Below are positions 7,990-17,081 of a DNA stretch of 64,000 bases, piece by piece. Positions within the stretch are counted from its first letter, which is position 1. Every line of letters begins with the position of its first letter. The notes beneath the pieces are model-generated. The model saw only the letters and a program-made list of their open reading frames with translations. It was not told where the DNA came from and did not search any database. A program made the position numbers and the translations under genes. The stretch comes from Streptomyces caniscabiei (GTDB lineage Bacteria > Actinomycetota > Actinomycetes > Streptomycetales > Streptomycetaceae), in the NCBI RefSeq assembly GCF_014930365.1, contig NZ_JABXWI010000003.1, positions 434,001-498,000 of the forward strand. Reading direction: 5' to 3'.

Positions 7990-9342
7990 TCAACGAGAGC
8001 CCGCTCCGAGGTCCGTGAGCAAGTCGTTCAGCACCGTTTCCTCCTCGACCCGGACACCGCACTCGGCGAGAGCGACGGCCAGGGTCGGGTCCCAGGGAGT
8101 TGCAGCGGGCCGACCCGTCAGATCCGGGGCTTCGGCCACTGCGCTCACTGCTGCTCGGTAATCAGCCGCCGTGTAGCGCCACGGCCGCCAAGGGACGCTT
8201 CGCGTGAGTGCTGCGGCGATGCGCACACCGCCCCAGTCGAAGTCGCCGTGGTAGAGAAGGCGGACACCCCGCATGGACAGGTCGCGCAGCAATGTGAGCG
8301 CGGCGGCGGACGGCTGCCCCTGAAGGCACACCATGGGAGGGCACGCCGGGCCGAAGGTGTCGGCGCCGGCGGACAGCACGGCCGGGTTCTCGCAGATGTG
8401 AACGGCTCCCGTCGTGGGAACGGAGGCAACCGGTGCGCGACCGGTGAGGAAGCGGAGCGTCAGCACCGCCGGCTCCCCTGCGTCGGCCATCCAGTCGAGG
8501 GGTGGAGTACCACGCAGGTTCAGGGTGAGGACGGTCGACGACAGGTCGTCCTTGAGCAAGCCCGCCGAGGCCCACGCCTCCCGCCGCCACTGCGCACCGG
8601 AGCCGTCGGGGAAGCCGGTGAGGCAACGGATGCCCGACAGGACGACAGTGGCGAGCGGCGTCCCCTCGTCCAGGGCGTGGGCGCCCGAGAGGTGTTGTGC
8701 CGCGAACGTCGCCCGCGATGTCGGAGGTGACACGGGCAGCGCACGCAACGCGCGCACGGCGGCCTTTACCAGGGCGCCCGCGGCCTCCGGTGTACGGGCG
8801 AGGCGCCGTACAAGACCGTCACCGCGGATCCGTTCGGCCCAGCGGACCAGCTCGCCGTCGAGGATGCCGAGCGGGGCGTACGCCTCCTCCCAGGCCCGTT
8901 CGTCTCTGTTCCGTGCCTCGGCGAGCAGGACGACCGGGCCGGTGAGAGCGACGACGGCCGCCGCCAGTCCGTCGGGGCTGACACCGGAGCGACGCAGGAT
9001 CTCGTCCACGGTGGCGAGGCGAATGCCGAGGGAGCCACTGGATCGTGGTGCCCGTCCCAACAGGCGCTCGACGGCGCGCCGTTGCGAGTCGTCGGGGGCG
9101 GACAAGGTGACGGAGCCGGTGAGCGGCCGACCGCGTGCCATGCGCTGCCGCACGCGGTCCACGAACCAGGCAAGGCCAGGATCGCCGAGCAGACGCCCGA
9201 GGCGCTCGGTGTCGACGTCGCTCCGGGCTTCTGCCGGTGACGCCCCGGCCGGTACCGCGTCCGCGGTGGCGACCGGCGGTGTCGTGCGTCCGGCCGTCGC
9301 CCGGCCGCCGTCGCGGTCGGGCGGGGTCGCCGCATGGTTCAC
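7990..9342 (-). CDS. jetD: JetD, Wadjet Toprim-like nuclease subunit (TIGR02679/DUF2399)
   Basis: This is the last gene of a four-gene Wadjet (EptABCD-type) operon. In characterised Wadjet complexes JetD is the nuclease that cuts circular plasmid DNA after the SMC motor has reeled it in. The C-terminal third contains LLYHGDFDWGG, a Toprim-like metal-binding Asp-x-Asp motif (Asp367 and Asp369). GTG 9342 overlaps the jetC stop (GTGA), matching the other junctions of this operon; GTG 9348 in the same frame is an alternative. Its length of about 450 residues is normal for the family and nothing is truncated. Membership is clear from partners, gene order and motif; assignment to a numbered Wadjet type is inferred (often listed as type II). 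Confidence 0.9.
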   Translation of the reverse strand: MNHAATPPDRDGGRATAGRTTPPVATADAVPAGASPAEARSDVDTERLGRLLGDPGLAWFVDRVRQRMARGRPLTGSVTLSAPDDSQRRAVERLLGRAPRSSGSLGIRLATVDEILRRSGVSPDGLAAAVVALTGPVVLLAEARNRDERAWEEAYAPLGILDGELVRWAERIRGDGLVRRLARTPEAAGALVKAAVRALRALPVSPPTSRATFAAQHLSGAHALDEGTPLATVVLSGIRCLTGFPDGSGAQWRREAWASAGLLKDDLSSTVLTLNLRGTPPLDWMADAGEPAVLTLRFLTGRAPVASVPTTGAVHICENPAVLSAGADTFGPACPPMVCLQGQPSAAALTLLRDLSMRGVRLLYHGDFDWGGVRIAAALTRSVPWRPWRYTAADYRAAVSAVAEAPDLTGRPAATPWDPTLAVALAECGVRVEEETVLNDLLTDLGAGSR

Positions 9343-12300
9343 GTCCACAGGGACCCCTGTCCGCCGGCGCCGCCGACGACGGTCCGCCCCGGCTCGCCGA
9401 AAGGACTCACCGGCCCGTCGGGCCCCTCGCCGGAGTCACCGGCACGGGCAGCCGCCCCGAGCGCCTCCGGCCGGGCACCGGGCTCCGTGCCGCGCCGCCG
9501 TTCGCTGCCGTCCCATTCCCAACGCGTCACCAGTACGGCGTCGATGTCGTCGACACGGGCGAGCTGGGCGATGGCGATGCCCGGCACCTGGGGGTAGCAG
9601 GCCCATTCGCGTTCGCTGGTCATGACGACGTCGAGGTCGAAGGCGCGAAGCAGACCGAGGCACTTGGCGCGCGAGTCGTCGTCGACGCCGGCGAATGCCT
9701 CGTCCAAGGTGACCAGGCGCGGGGCGTGCGCGCCGCCCGCACTCGCGTAGTGCGAGGATGCGGCGGCGAACAGGGGCACGGAGGCGGCCAGTACCCGCTC
9801 CCCGCCCGAGGCGGGTCCGGTGGCCGGCACCCACTTGCCGTGCTGGTGGCGCTCGACGCCGAACTCGTGCCAGGACCGGTAGTCGAGGGCGGCGGTGAGA
9901 TCCTCCAGCCAGCTGCCGGCGTCGTCGTCGGCCTGCCGGTGGGCGATCTGCTCCTGGAGGAACGCGCCGACCGCCACCCGGTCCTCGGGCGACCACGCGT
10001 CAGCGGACTGACGCAGCCGTTCCCGGGCCTGGGCCAGTCCCTGCGGGGCCCGGCGGGACGCTCTCCACACCAGCCGCAGCTTCATGCCCGTGGAGGTCGG
10101 ACGCTCCTCCAGCTCCCTGTTCATGGCGGCCACCTGCCGTTCGGCCGCCCCGATCAGTTCCTGGAGCGTCCCGGCGACCTCGGTGATCAGATGGGTCTGG
10201 AGGATCTCGCGCTCACGTGCGGACAGGATGCGGGTCAGTTCCGCGACCTCCACGGCCAGTGCCTCGGCGAGTTCGGGCACGGCCCGTTCCCGGCCCTGGT
10301 AGACGATGTCGACCCGCATGCCGTCCTCGCTCGGGCGGGCGGTGGCGGTGTGGCCGTGCCGCGACAGCGCGTCCTGAAGCCGGCCGAACTCCTCGCTCAG
10401 CCGCTTCTGCACGCGCTCCCAGGCCGCGTCGGTGTCATCGATCGAGGAGAGCCGGGACTCCACGGCCCGCGCGAGGGCGACGGCGGGGGTCGCCGCCCAG
10501 GTCCCTCCGCCGTCGTCCGGTACGTCGATGTCGGGCAGCGCGACGGCGAGCAGCCCCGTCGCGGTGAACCGCTGGAGCGCCGCGACGGCTTCCTCACGCG
10601 CGGCGGTCGCCTCGGTGACGTCCTCGGTGAGCCGCTCGATGCGTCCCTCGGCGCGGCTGGCCCGCCGGTCGGCGTCACCGTGTTCCGCCCGGGCCTGCCG
10701 CTGCTCGTGCTCGCAGGCCCGGGCCGCCTCAGCCGTCTCCTCCAGTTGCCTCTGCAGCCCGGCGACGGCCGCTCCGACGGTGGAGCGCAGCGTCGTGAGG
10801 TGTTCGTCCGCCGCCGCGGCCACCCGAGCCGCGTCCGTGGCGCGCTCCGCGAGTTCGGACACGAGGAGTTCGGCCCGGCTGGTCTCCTCCCGCTCACCGG
10901 TCACCGCGCGCTCGGCCTCCGCGCGTTCGCGCAGTGCCGGCCACAGGGCCGCCAGGAGGGCGGTGTGGTCGGCGAGCGCTTGGCGCACGGCGCCCAGTGC
11001 CGTGTGGTCGGCGGGGAGGTTCAGGGCCACCGCGGTGTCGGCGAGTTCGGTCGCCGCACGATCGGCCCGCTCCGCCGCCGGAGCCAGCTCCGCGGCCCGT
11101 TCGTCCCGCCGGGCGTGGGCGCGACGGACCGCTTCGGCCGCGGCGGTGACGCGTGCGTGGGCGTGCCGGAGGTCGTCGTCGCCGGGCAGTGCGGCGAGTT
11201 CGGCGTCCAGCACGGAACGGCGGCCGGCCACGGCGTGCGACTCCTCGACCAGGCGTTCCCGCTCCGCCGTCAGGTCGTCGATCTCGGCGCGCAGTTCCCC
11301 GACGCGGACGCGGCGTGCCTGCTCCCGTGCCCCTTCCCCCACGTACTGGGCGCTGTCCTTGGCCCAGCTTCCGGTGAGCGCCCCAACACGGAAGCGCCCG
11401 TCCGCGCAGACCCAGGTGTGGCCGCCGGCCTCCCAGGATGCCCCGGCCCCGTCGGCGTCGCCCGCGGCCAGCCCGATCGAGGCGAGCAGACGCGCGACCG
11501 TCTCCTCCCCCACGGCGGTGGCCCCCGCGTCCACAGGGTCGACCGCCGGGCACAGCGCCCGGTCGAGGCCGGCTTCGCCCAGCAGCCCGACCGGGTCCAG
11601 CATGACGTCATGGCCGTCCGCCGCGACCACGGAGCCGTCCGGCCGCACCCAGGCGTCGAGGAGCCCCGACGCCTCCAACGCGGCTTCCAGTCCCGCGCGG
11701 TCGGTCTCGGTGACGTGCGGTCGGAAGTCGACGAGCCGCCACAGCGGAGCGCCGGGGCCTTGGTCCCGCACGCCAGGTGTGCGCGTCTGGGGAGCCGCGG
11801 GGCCGCGCTCCCCACCCGTTTCGAGGGCGGTCATCTCCTCCATCGCCTGCCGCAGCCGCTCCGCCGTCGCTGCCTCGCGATGTGCCAGTCCCGCCGCCCT
11901 GTCGGCCAGGCGGGAGGCGGCGGCGCGATGTGCCTCGCTCGCCGCCGTACGGGCCGGCAGCGGGCCGTCCACAGAGCTCGCCCAGTCCTGCACGGCGTCC
12001 AGGACCGCGGGCAGCCCGGGCACCCGCAGCTCGACGCACCGGGAAAGACGCTCCCGCACGGCCTTGACCAGGGCCCGCCCCGCCAGGGCGACGTTCTCCT
12101 GCGCCCCGGCCAGCCGCTCCTCCCCGTGCACGACCTCCTCGTCGGCCTCGTCGACACGCAGCCGAGCAGCACGGTGTCGCTCCTCGGCCTGCTCGGCCCG
12201 CGTGACGAGCTCCGTCACGTGCTCGACCGCGCGCCGCCTGCTCGCGGTCGCCTCGTCCGCCTCCCGGCGCAGGACCGCGTCGGGGGCTCCCTCCGTCCGG

Positions 12301-13565
12301 GGAAGGTCGAGGCGGGCGGCCGCCGCGCTCTCGGCCACCCGGTCCCTGATGCCGTCCAACGCCTCCCGGGCTGCTGTGAGCCGGTTGTCCGCGGTGGCGA
12401 GTCGGCCCAGGACCCGGGTGTGTGCCTCGGCCGCCGTACGCCGGTCCGCCTCGGCCCGCTTCAGGTCTGCGGCCGTACGGGAGGCGTCTTCCGCCGCCCG
12501 GTCGAGCGCGCGGGCGTCGCGCATCTCGGGCCGGGACCGCAGCGTGGCGTCCTGGGCGGCCAGCCGCGCGGCCCGCTCGTCGAGGGCGGTGCCCCTCGCC
12601 GCGGCCTCCTCGCGTTCCGCCGAGGCCTGGTCTCGGTCCGCCTGTGCCCTGGCGAGTTCCCGTTGCAGGTTCTCGTACCGGGCGTGTTCGCGGCGGGGCA
12701 GGCGGGCGCGGCGCCGGGAGGCGAGGCGGGCGTAGCGGCGATAGTGGTCGAGGAACGCCGAGGACGCCTGTTCGGCCTCGCGGGCGGCCCGCAGTTCCTC
12801 CTTCTCCTCGTCCAACGACCGGAAGGCCTCCGCCGCGTCGGCGACGACCGCCTGGTCCATCGGCGGCAGCGCCTCGGTCAGTGCCCGGGACAGTGCTGCC
12901 TCGCTGGGGCGCTTGGACAGCTGGGGCTGGCGCAGCTGGATCAGGAGGTCGACGAGGGCGCCGTAGCGCCGCTCCCCCAGCCCGAAGAGGGCTTCGTCGA
13001 CCGCCCTGCGGTAGGCCTTGGCGGTGTCGTACACCATGCCGTGACCGCCGACCGCCTCGGCGAGCCGGTCCCGGGACAGTGCCGTCCCGGTCGCGTCCAG
13101 CAGGTCGAGGCCGGCGCCGATCCGCTGGCTGGTGACCGCGAACCAGTGGCGGGCGACGCCGCGTCCGGCGACCGCCTTCAGTCCGCACAGCAGCGTGCGG
13201 AAGTGCGTCTCTCCCGAGCCGGCGTCGAGTCGTCCGAACTCGATCCAGGTGTAGCCGAGCCGTTCGGGATGGGGGTGCGCGCCACCCAGGAGCAGGTTCC
13301 ACTCCATGCGCTTGCCCGGGTCGCCGTCGGGTTCGACGCGGCGGGCGGAGAGGTCGCCGTCCAGGAGGAACGGGAGGGTGAGGGCGAGCACCTTGGACTT
13401 GCCGGTGCCGTTGTTGCCGCGCAGCAGCAGCCGGCCGTCGCGGAACCAGAACTCCTCGACGTCGTAGTGGAAGAGGTCGACCAGTCCGATCCGCAGGGGC
13501 CGCCACCGGCCGGGCGCGGGAGCGGGCAGCTCGGGGCCGGGGAGCGCGGTCACGGGGCGGTTCAC
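9339..13565 (-). CDS. jetC: JetC, SMC/MukB-like ATPase of Wadjet (TIGR02680)
   Basis: A 1408-residue SMC-type motor. The Walker A GNNGTGKS is at residues 50-57, followed by long Ala/Glu/Arg-rich coiled coils (about 230-1150) interrupted by a hinge-like globular segment near 550-700. The ABC signature SGGERV is at 1253-1258 and Walker B LVTLDEAF at 1285-1292 (Asp1288, Glu1289), so all ATPase motifs are intact. In Wadjet the motor extrudes DNA loops and presents small circular DNA to JetD. The GTG start overlaps the jetB stop by 4 bp. A long low-complexity tail ends in QGSLWT, which resembles a sliding-clamp-binding peptide. The antisense frame is open over most of the gene, a GC artefact. Confidence 0.95.
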   Translation of the reverse strand: MNRPVTALPGPELPAPAPGRWRPLRIGLVDLFHYDVEEFWFRDGRLLLRGNNGTGKSKVLALTLPFLLDGDLSARRVEPDGDPGKRMEWNLLLGGAHPHPERLGYTWIEFGRLDAGSGETHFRTLLCGLKAVAGRGVARHWFAVTSQRIGAGLDLLDATGTALSRDRLAEAVGGHGMVYDTAKAYRRAVDEALFGLGERRYGALVDLLIQLRQPQLSKRPSEAALSRALTEALPPMDQAVVADAAEAFRSLDEEKEELRAAREAEQASSAFLDHYRRYARLASRRRARLPRREHARYENLQRELARAQADRDQASAEREEAAARGTALDERAARLAAQDATLRSRPEMRDARALDRAAEDASRTAADLKRAEADRRTAAEAHTRVLGRLATADNRLTAAREALDGIRDRVAESAAAARLDLPRTEGAPDAVLRREADEATASRRRAVEHVTELVTRAEQAEERHRAARLRVDEADEEVVHGEERLAGAQENVALAGRALVKAVRERLSRCVELRVPGLPAVLDAVQDWASSVDGPLPARTAASEAHRAAASRLADRAAGLAHREAATAERLRQAMEEMTALETGGERGPAAPQTRTPGVRDQGPGAPLWRLVDFRPHVTETDRAGLEAALEASGLLDAWVRPDGSVVAADGHDVMLDPVGLLGEAGLDRALCPAVDPVDAGATAVGEETVARLLASIGLAAGDADGAGASWEAGGHTWVCADGRFRVGALTGSWAKDSAQYVGEGAREQARRVRVGELRAEIDDLTAERERLVEESHAVAGRRSVLDAELAALPGDDDLRHAHARVTAAAEAVRRAHARRDERAAELAPAAERADRAATELADTAVALNLPADHTALGAVRQALADHTALLAALWPALRERAEAERAVTGEREETSRAELLVSELAERATDAARVAAAADEHLTTLRSTVGAAVAGLQRQLEETAEAARACEHEQRQARAEHGDADRRASRAEGRIERLTEDVTEATAAREEAVAALQRFTATGLLAVALPDIDVPDDGGGTWAATPAVALARAVESRLSSIDDTDAAWERVQKRLSEEFGRLQDALSRHGHTATARPSEDGMRVDIVYQGRERAVPELAEALAVEVAELTRILSAREREILQTHLITEVAGTLQELIGAAERQVAAMNRELEERPTSTGMKLRLVWRASRRAPQGLAQARERLRQSADAWSPEDRVAVGAFLQEQIAHRQADDDAGSWLEDLTAALDYRSWHEFGVERHQHGKWVPATGPASGGERVLAASVPLFAAASSHYASAGGAHAPRLVTLDEAFAGVDDDSRAKCLGLLRAFDLDVVMTSEREWACYPQVPGIAIAQLARVDDIDAVLVTRWEWDGSERRRGTEPGARPEALGAAARAGDSGEGPDGPVSPFGEPGRTVVGGAGGQGSLWT

Positions 13566-14833
13566 CTTTCGTCCTGCACGGGCGGCGCGGGCTGTTCGGG
13601 CTGCCCGGGCTGTTCGGTCGTGGCTGGCTGGCGGGCCCGTCCGGGTTCACCGACCACGGGCTCGCCGACCGCGTATCGCGCGAGGGCGGTCCTCGGTACG
13701 ACGCCTCGTTCGGTGCGCTCGGCGAGTCCCAGCGCCTCCAGCTTGGCCAGCGCCCGCTCGACGAGTTCGGGCTCCGTGCCCGGCTCCCGCGCCGACTTGG
13801 ACCAGAACCCGCCGTGCTCCACGGCCAGTTCGCGTACCCGGGCCGCCAGTTCCGCCGGTTCGACGGGCCCGCCCGCCCGGGCCAGGTGCTCCGCCAGCAG
13901 CAGGGTGATGTGGCCGTGCGTTCCCTGTTCCGGCATGCGCACGTCGGTGAGGTCGTCCAGCGGGTCGACCATGGCGATGCCCTCGGCCCTGATCTCCGGG
14001 ACGAGTGCCGTCAGTTCGTTGATGCGGGCGGTGATGAAGCCGCGCTGTCGGGTGAGGTAGGCCAGTTCGTCGTCGGTCAGGTCGTCGTAGTACAGCACCG
14101 GGTCGTCCAGGAGGATGCGGGTCAGTTTCCAGCGGATCGCCCGGAACCTGAGTTCGTCGCTGTCGAGCACGGTCCAGGCGGTCATCTCCACCAGGCGCTC
14201 CTCGAAGCCCTCGGCCTCGACCATGGAGGGACCCCGCAGAGTCGCGGGCATCCCGGCCAGCACCCGCCGCCGTACGTCGTACAGCACGTCGCCCGATCCG
14301 CTGACGTAGGCGTCCTCGTCGCCGGCCACCCGGCGCAGCACCCCGAGTCGCAGCAGCAGGCGGACGACGGCCGCGAGGTCGAGACGCTCGTCGCGGCGCT
14401 CCAGAGTGAACGTGATCCCCGCGGCGACGAGTTCGGGATCGGCGGCGGCCAGGACGACCTGCTCGGCGAGGCGTCCGAGCGCCACCTGCGACTCGCCCCG
14501 TTCCAGTGCGGCCAGGGCCAGACAGAGCAGGACGTAGCGGCGGCGGGTGAAGGGCAGGGCGCTGCGGGCGGCCTCACGCGCCGGGTGCGTGGCGTCGGTG
14601 AGGGTCCCCGGCGTCTTGCGCAGCCGTGCGGTGTCGGCGTCCGTGCGCAGCGTCCAACCGACGTTGCGTTCGAACCACTCCCGCAGCTCGGCGGTGTGCC
14701 GGCGCACCAGCCGGAACTCGTCGGCGTACGGCCCGTCGGCGGTGAGCAGCGGCTCCTTCAGCAGGGCGCGTGCGGCCTTCTGGAGGTCGGCCTGCCGCTG
14801 GCCGTCGAGGACCTCGGTGAGGGGGCCGTTCAC
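13562..14833 (-). CDS. jetB: JetB, MukE/KITE-like Wadjet subunit (TIGR02678/DUF2398)
   Basis: A 423-residue protein with winged-helix character. It has conserved stretches such as RRYVLLCLALAALERGESQ near residue 98 and a C-terminal helical region (FWSKSAREPGTEPELVERAL), then a Pro/Gln-rich tail (about 395-423) that is probably disordered. In Wadjet complexes the JetB dimer binds the kleisin JetA and helps hold DNA. GTG 14833 overlaps the jetA stop by four bases (GTGA), and its own stop overlaps the jetC start in the same way, so the four subunits are translationally coupled. Family identity rests on size, gene order and these segments. No defect is visible. Confidence 0.9.
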   Translation of the reverse strand: MNGPLTEVLDGQRQADLQKAARALLKEPLLTADGPYADEFRLVRRHTAELREWFERNVGWTLRTDADTARLRKTPGTLTDATHPAREAARSALPFTRRRYVLLCLALAALERGESQVALGRLAEQVVLAAADPELVAAGITFTLERRDERLDLAAVVRLLLRLGVLRRVAGDEDAYVSGSGDVLYDVRRRVLAGMPATLRGPSMVEAEGFEERLVEMTAWTVLDSDELRFRAIRWKLTRILLDDPVLYYDDLTDDELAYLTRQRGFITARINELTALVPEIRAEGIAMVDPLDDLTDVRMPEQGTHGHITLLLAEHLARAGGPVEPAELAARVRELAVEHGGFWSKSAREPGTEPELVERALAKLEALGLAERTERGVVPRTALARYAVGEPVVGEPGRARQPATTEQPGQPEQPAPPVQDER

Positions 14834-16440
14834 AGGTCCTCCGTCAGCTGGGGAGCGGCGTCCCGTCGCGGGACGGGGACGGGAACGGACGCTGGTGCCG
14901 GTACGGTGCCGTCACCGTGCCCCAGTGTGAGGTCGACGATGTCGATCAGGTGGTCGGGACCGCTGAACACGCCGTCGAGGGTGTGCACTTCGGCCGTCGA
15001 TCCGTCGTCGAGGGCGGTCAGCCGGATCTCCATCGAACCGTCCCCGCTGGTGGCGACTGTGGTGATGGTGCCCGGCCGCCAGGTGGCGAGCGCGTCGCCG
15101 AGCAGCCGCAGGAACAACTGGAAGGCGTGCGGGTCGAGTCCGCCGAACCGGGACAGCCGCACCGGTCCGTCCGTCACGAGACGGTCCCGGGCCCGCCTGG
15201 TCTCCTCCGTCTGCCGGGCGGCGATCTCGGCGAGTCGACGCTTCGCCTCGCCCCGGTCGGCCACCCGGCGCGGCCTGCCGCGCCGTTCGTAGCTTCCGGT
15301 GCGGCGCAACTGGGGGCTGATCCTGAGCGGTCGCGCCTCGCTCCACGGGGTGGCGGCCGACTCCGGTGAGGCCGTCCGTTCGGCGAGGCTGTCGGCGTCT
15401 ACGGTGAGGTGCCGGGAGGAGTGCAGCCCGAACGCCACGCGCCACAGCCGGTGCCGTGCCGCGTCGTCCGGGGCCTGGGCGAACCAGCGCGCCAGGGTGC
15501 GGAAGTCGGCCGAGCGGTCCGAGCGTCCGGCCCGCCGCTCGTTGAGCTGCCGTACGACGGCCAGGAGCTGCGGGATCGAACCGAGCGCCCGCCCGCGCAG
15601 CAGCCTGGCCTGCGACTCCCGCCCCTCCCCCGACACGAACCACTCGGCCAGCCCGGACCACCGCGCGGCCCACCGCTCGTACGCCACCGCCTCCGCCCGC
15701 TCTGCGTCCTCGGGAGCGGCGTCGGCGGCCTCGCGGGCGGCGGCCAGCCGCAGCAGCGGACCTACCCGCTCCTGCTCCTCCAGCTCCCCGATCAGCAGGG
15801 CGATGCGCCCGCCGAGGGTGATGAGGTCCTGGATGAAGCGCTCCAGGTACTGGATCAGCCGGTCCTTGTAGGCGAGGAACGCCTCGACCTCGATGTCGTG
15901 CAGGTCGATGGTGCGCTGGAGCGAGCCCATGAAGGCGCGGGCGTTGTCGGCGAGGTCGGTGAACCGAGCCGTCAGCACGGACAGAGCGACGTACGTCTTG
16001 GCCGGGTCGGGCTCGTCCTCCGCGGCGATCACCAGGAGCGCCCGCAGCTGCGTGACGATGTCGTGCAGCGCGACCGCCTGGAGCTCGCCGCGCCGCCCCA
16101 GAACCTCGTCGTACGTCCCCAGCGCCGCCTCGGCCGCCTCACCGGCCCGGGTGAGCTGGTAGATGAACCGACGTCGGTAGAAGTCCTCGACCGCCGTCAC
16201 CCGCGCGTGGTCCGGGTCGGCCCGCAGATTGCCCCACTCCACGAGCTTGTCCAACGCCTGCGTCACCGCGTCGAGATCGGCGGGCCGGCTCCCCGCGTCC
16301 AGGGCGGCGTACACGTCCTCGGGCCGCAGATGCACCGCGAACCGCTCCTTGGCGGCGAGGAAGGACTCCATCGCCTGGCGATAGAGGGGGGCGTTGGGGG
16401 CGGTGAGGTGGGCGAACGGCGAGTAGGCGCTGGAGGTCAT
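14830..16440 (-). CDS. jetA: JetA, MukF/kleisin-like Wadjet subunit (TIGR02677/DUF2397)
   Basis: The first gene of the Wadjet operon. The product is mostly helical, with a winged-helix-like N-terminus (YRQAMESFLAAKERFAVHL) and a middle coiled region (AFMGSLQRTIDLHDIEVEAF). A C-terminal domain ends before a Pro/Val-rich linker (PAPASVPVPVP). It is the kleisin that bridges the JetC heads and carries JetB. I chose ATG 16440 (MTSSAYSPF), which has GGTGGAAG about 10 nt upstream; an in-frame GTG at 16458 would add six residues. The gene is intact. The region upstream carries a broken HATPase gene in the same direction, so the operon promoter probably lies within or just after that remnant. Confidence 0.9.
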   Translation of the reverse strand: MTSSAYSPFAHLTAPNAPLYRQAMESFLAAKERFAVHLRPEDVYAALDAGSRPADLDAVTQALDKLVEWGNLRADPDHARVTAVEDFYRRRFIYQLTRAGEAAEAALGTYDEVLGRRGELQAVALHDIVTQLRALLVIAAEDEPDPAKTYVALSVLTARFTDLADNARAFMGSLQRTIDLHDIEVEAFLAYKDRLIQYLERFIQDLITLGGRIALLIGELEEQERVGPLLRLAAAREAADAAPEDAERAEAVAYERWAARWSGLAEWFVSGEGRESQARLLRGRALGSIPQLLAVVRQLNERRAGRSDRSADFRTLARWFAQAPDDAARHRLWRVAFGLHSSRHLTVDADSLAERTASPESAATPWSEARPLRISPQLRRTGSYERRGRPRRVADRGEAKRRLAEIAARQTEETRRARDRLVTDGPVRLSRFGGLDPHAFQLFLRLLGDALATWRPGTITTVATSGDGSMEIRLTALDDGSTAEVHTLDGVFSGPDHLIDIVDLTLGHGDGTVPAPASVPVPVPRRDAAPQLTEDL

Positions 16441-16471
16441 CTCGGCACATTCTTCCACCGCGGTCCCGAGC

Positions 16472-16958
16472 TCACACGGGAGTTGCGCACACGCACTCCG
16501 CCCAGCCCGTCCCGCCCGGACCTCCCGGCCGGAGGTGCCGGCCCCAGCAGGTGGCGAGACCCGCGACCAGCAGCGACCCTCGGCCGCTGGTGTCCTCCGA
16601 GCCGGGGCCGGGCAGCACTTCCGGTGCGGGCGGCGCGCGTTCGGTACGGGTGTCGGTGACCTCGATCCCGACCGTGCGGGCGGGTTGGCCCCCGTCCAGG
16701 AGCAGTTGGAAGTCCCAGTTGGGCACGTGGCCGTGCTGTACCGCGTTGGCGGTCAGCTCGCCGAGGACCAGCACGATCTCCTCGTGCTGGTCGGTGCCGT
16801 ACGGAATTCCCCCGGCGACCAGCCGGTTTGCGGCAGTCGGCGGGCGAGGCGGGCGTCCCGTGGGTGGAGGGTGAACCCCATCTCGAGGTGCGGTTGAAGT
16901 CGTCGCCCGGGCACGTCGGCCGTGAGGCGCTGATGGGGCTGGGGAGTTGGCTCGGCAT
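16472..16958 (-). pseudogene. Frameshifted HATPase (anti-sigma-factor-like ATP-binding protein)
   Basis: The C-terminal half is a typical Streptomyces HATPase_c protein: GELTANAVQHGHVP (N-box), EVTDTRTERAPP and SGRGSLLVAGLATCWG. Upstream in that frame it continues as ANRLVAGGIPYGTDQHEEI. The usual preceding residues (HLEMGFTLHPRDARLARRL) lie in a different frame, and the plausible start MPSQLPSPISASRPTCPGDD in a third. One-base shifts are therefore needed near 16830 and 16885. Intact members bind ATP and act as Ser/Thr anti-sigma kinases or orphan regulators. Sequencing error cannot be excluded, but as given the gene is broken. Confidence 0.6.
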
Positions 16959-17081
16959 ACCGGCGACGATGCCTTCGGTCGCGTAGCGTGTACCGTCCCG
17001 GGTCTCGGCGGTGGCTGACGCGGAGTACGGCGACCGAGTACCCGTCAGAGGTCGCCGCGCCGCTCCGGAACACCTGCTACG

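Noticed and set aside
9135..14060. 1641-codon open frame on the plus strand
   Set aside because: It lies antisense to jetC/jetB and is an artefact of GC-rich third positions; the minus-strand protein has all SMC motifs.
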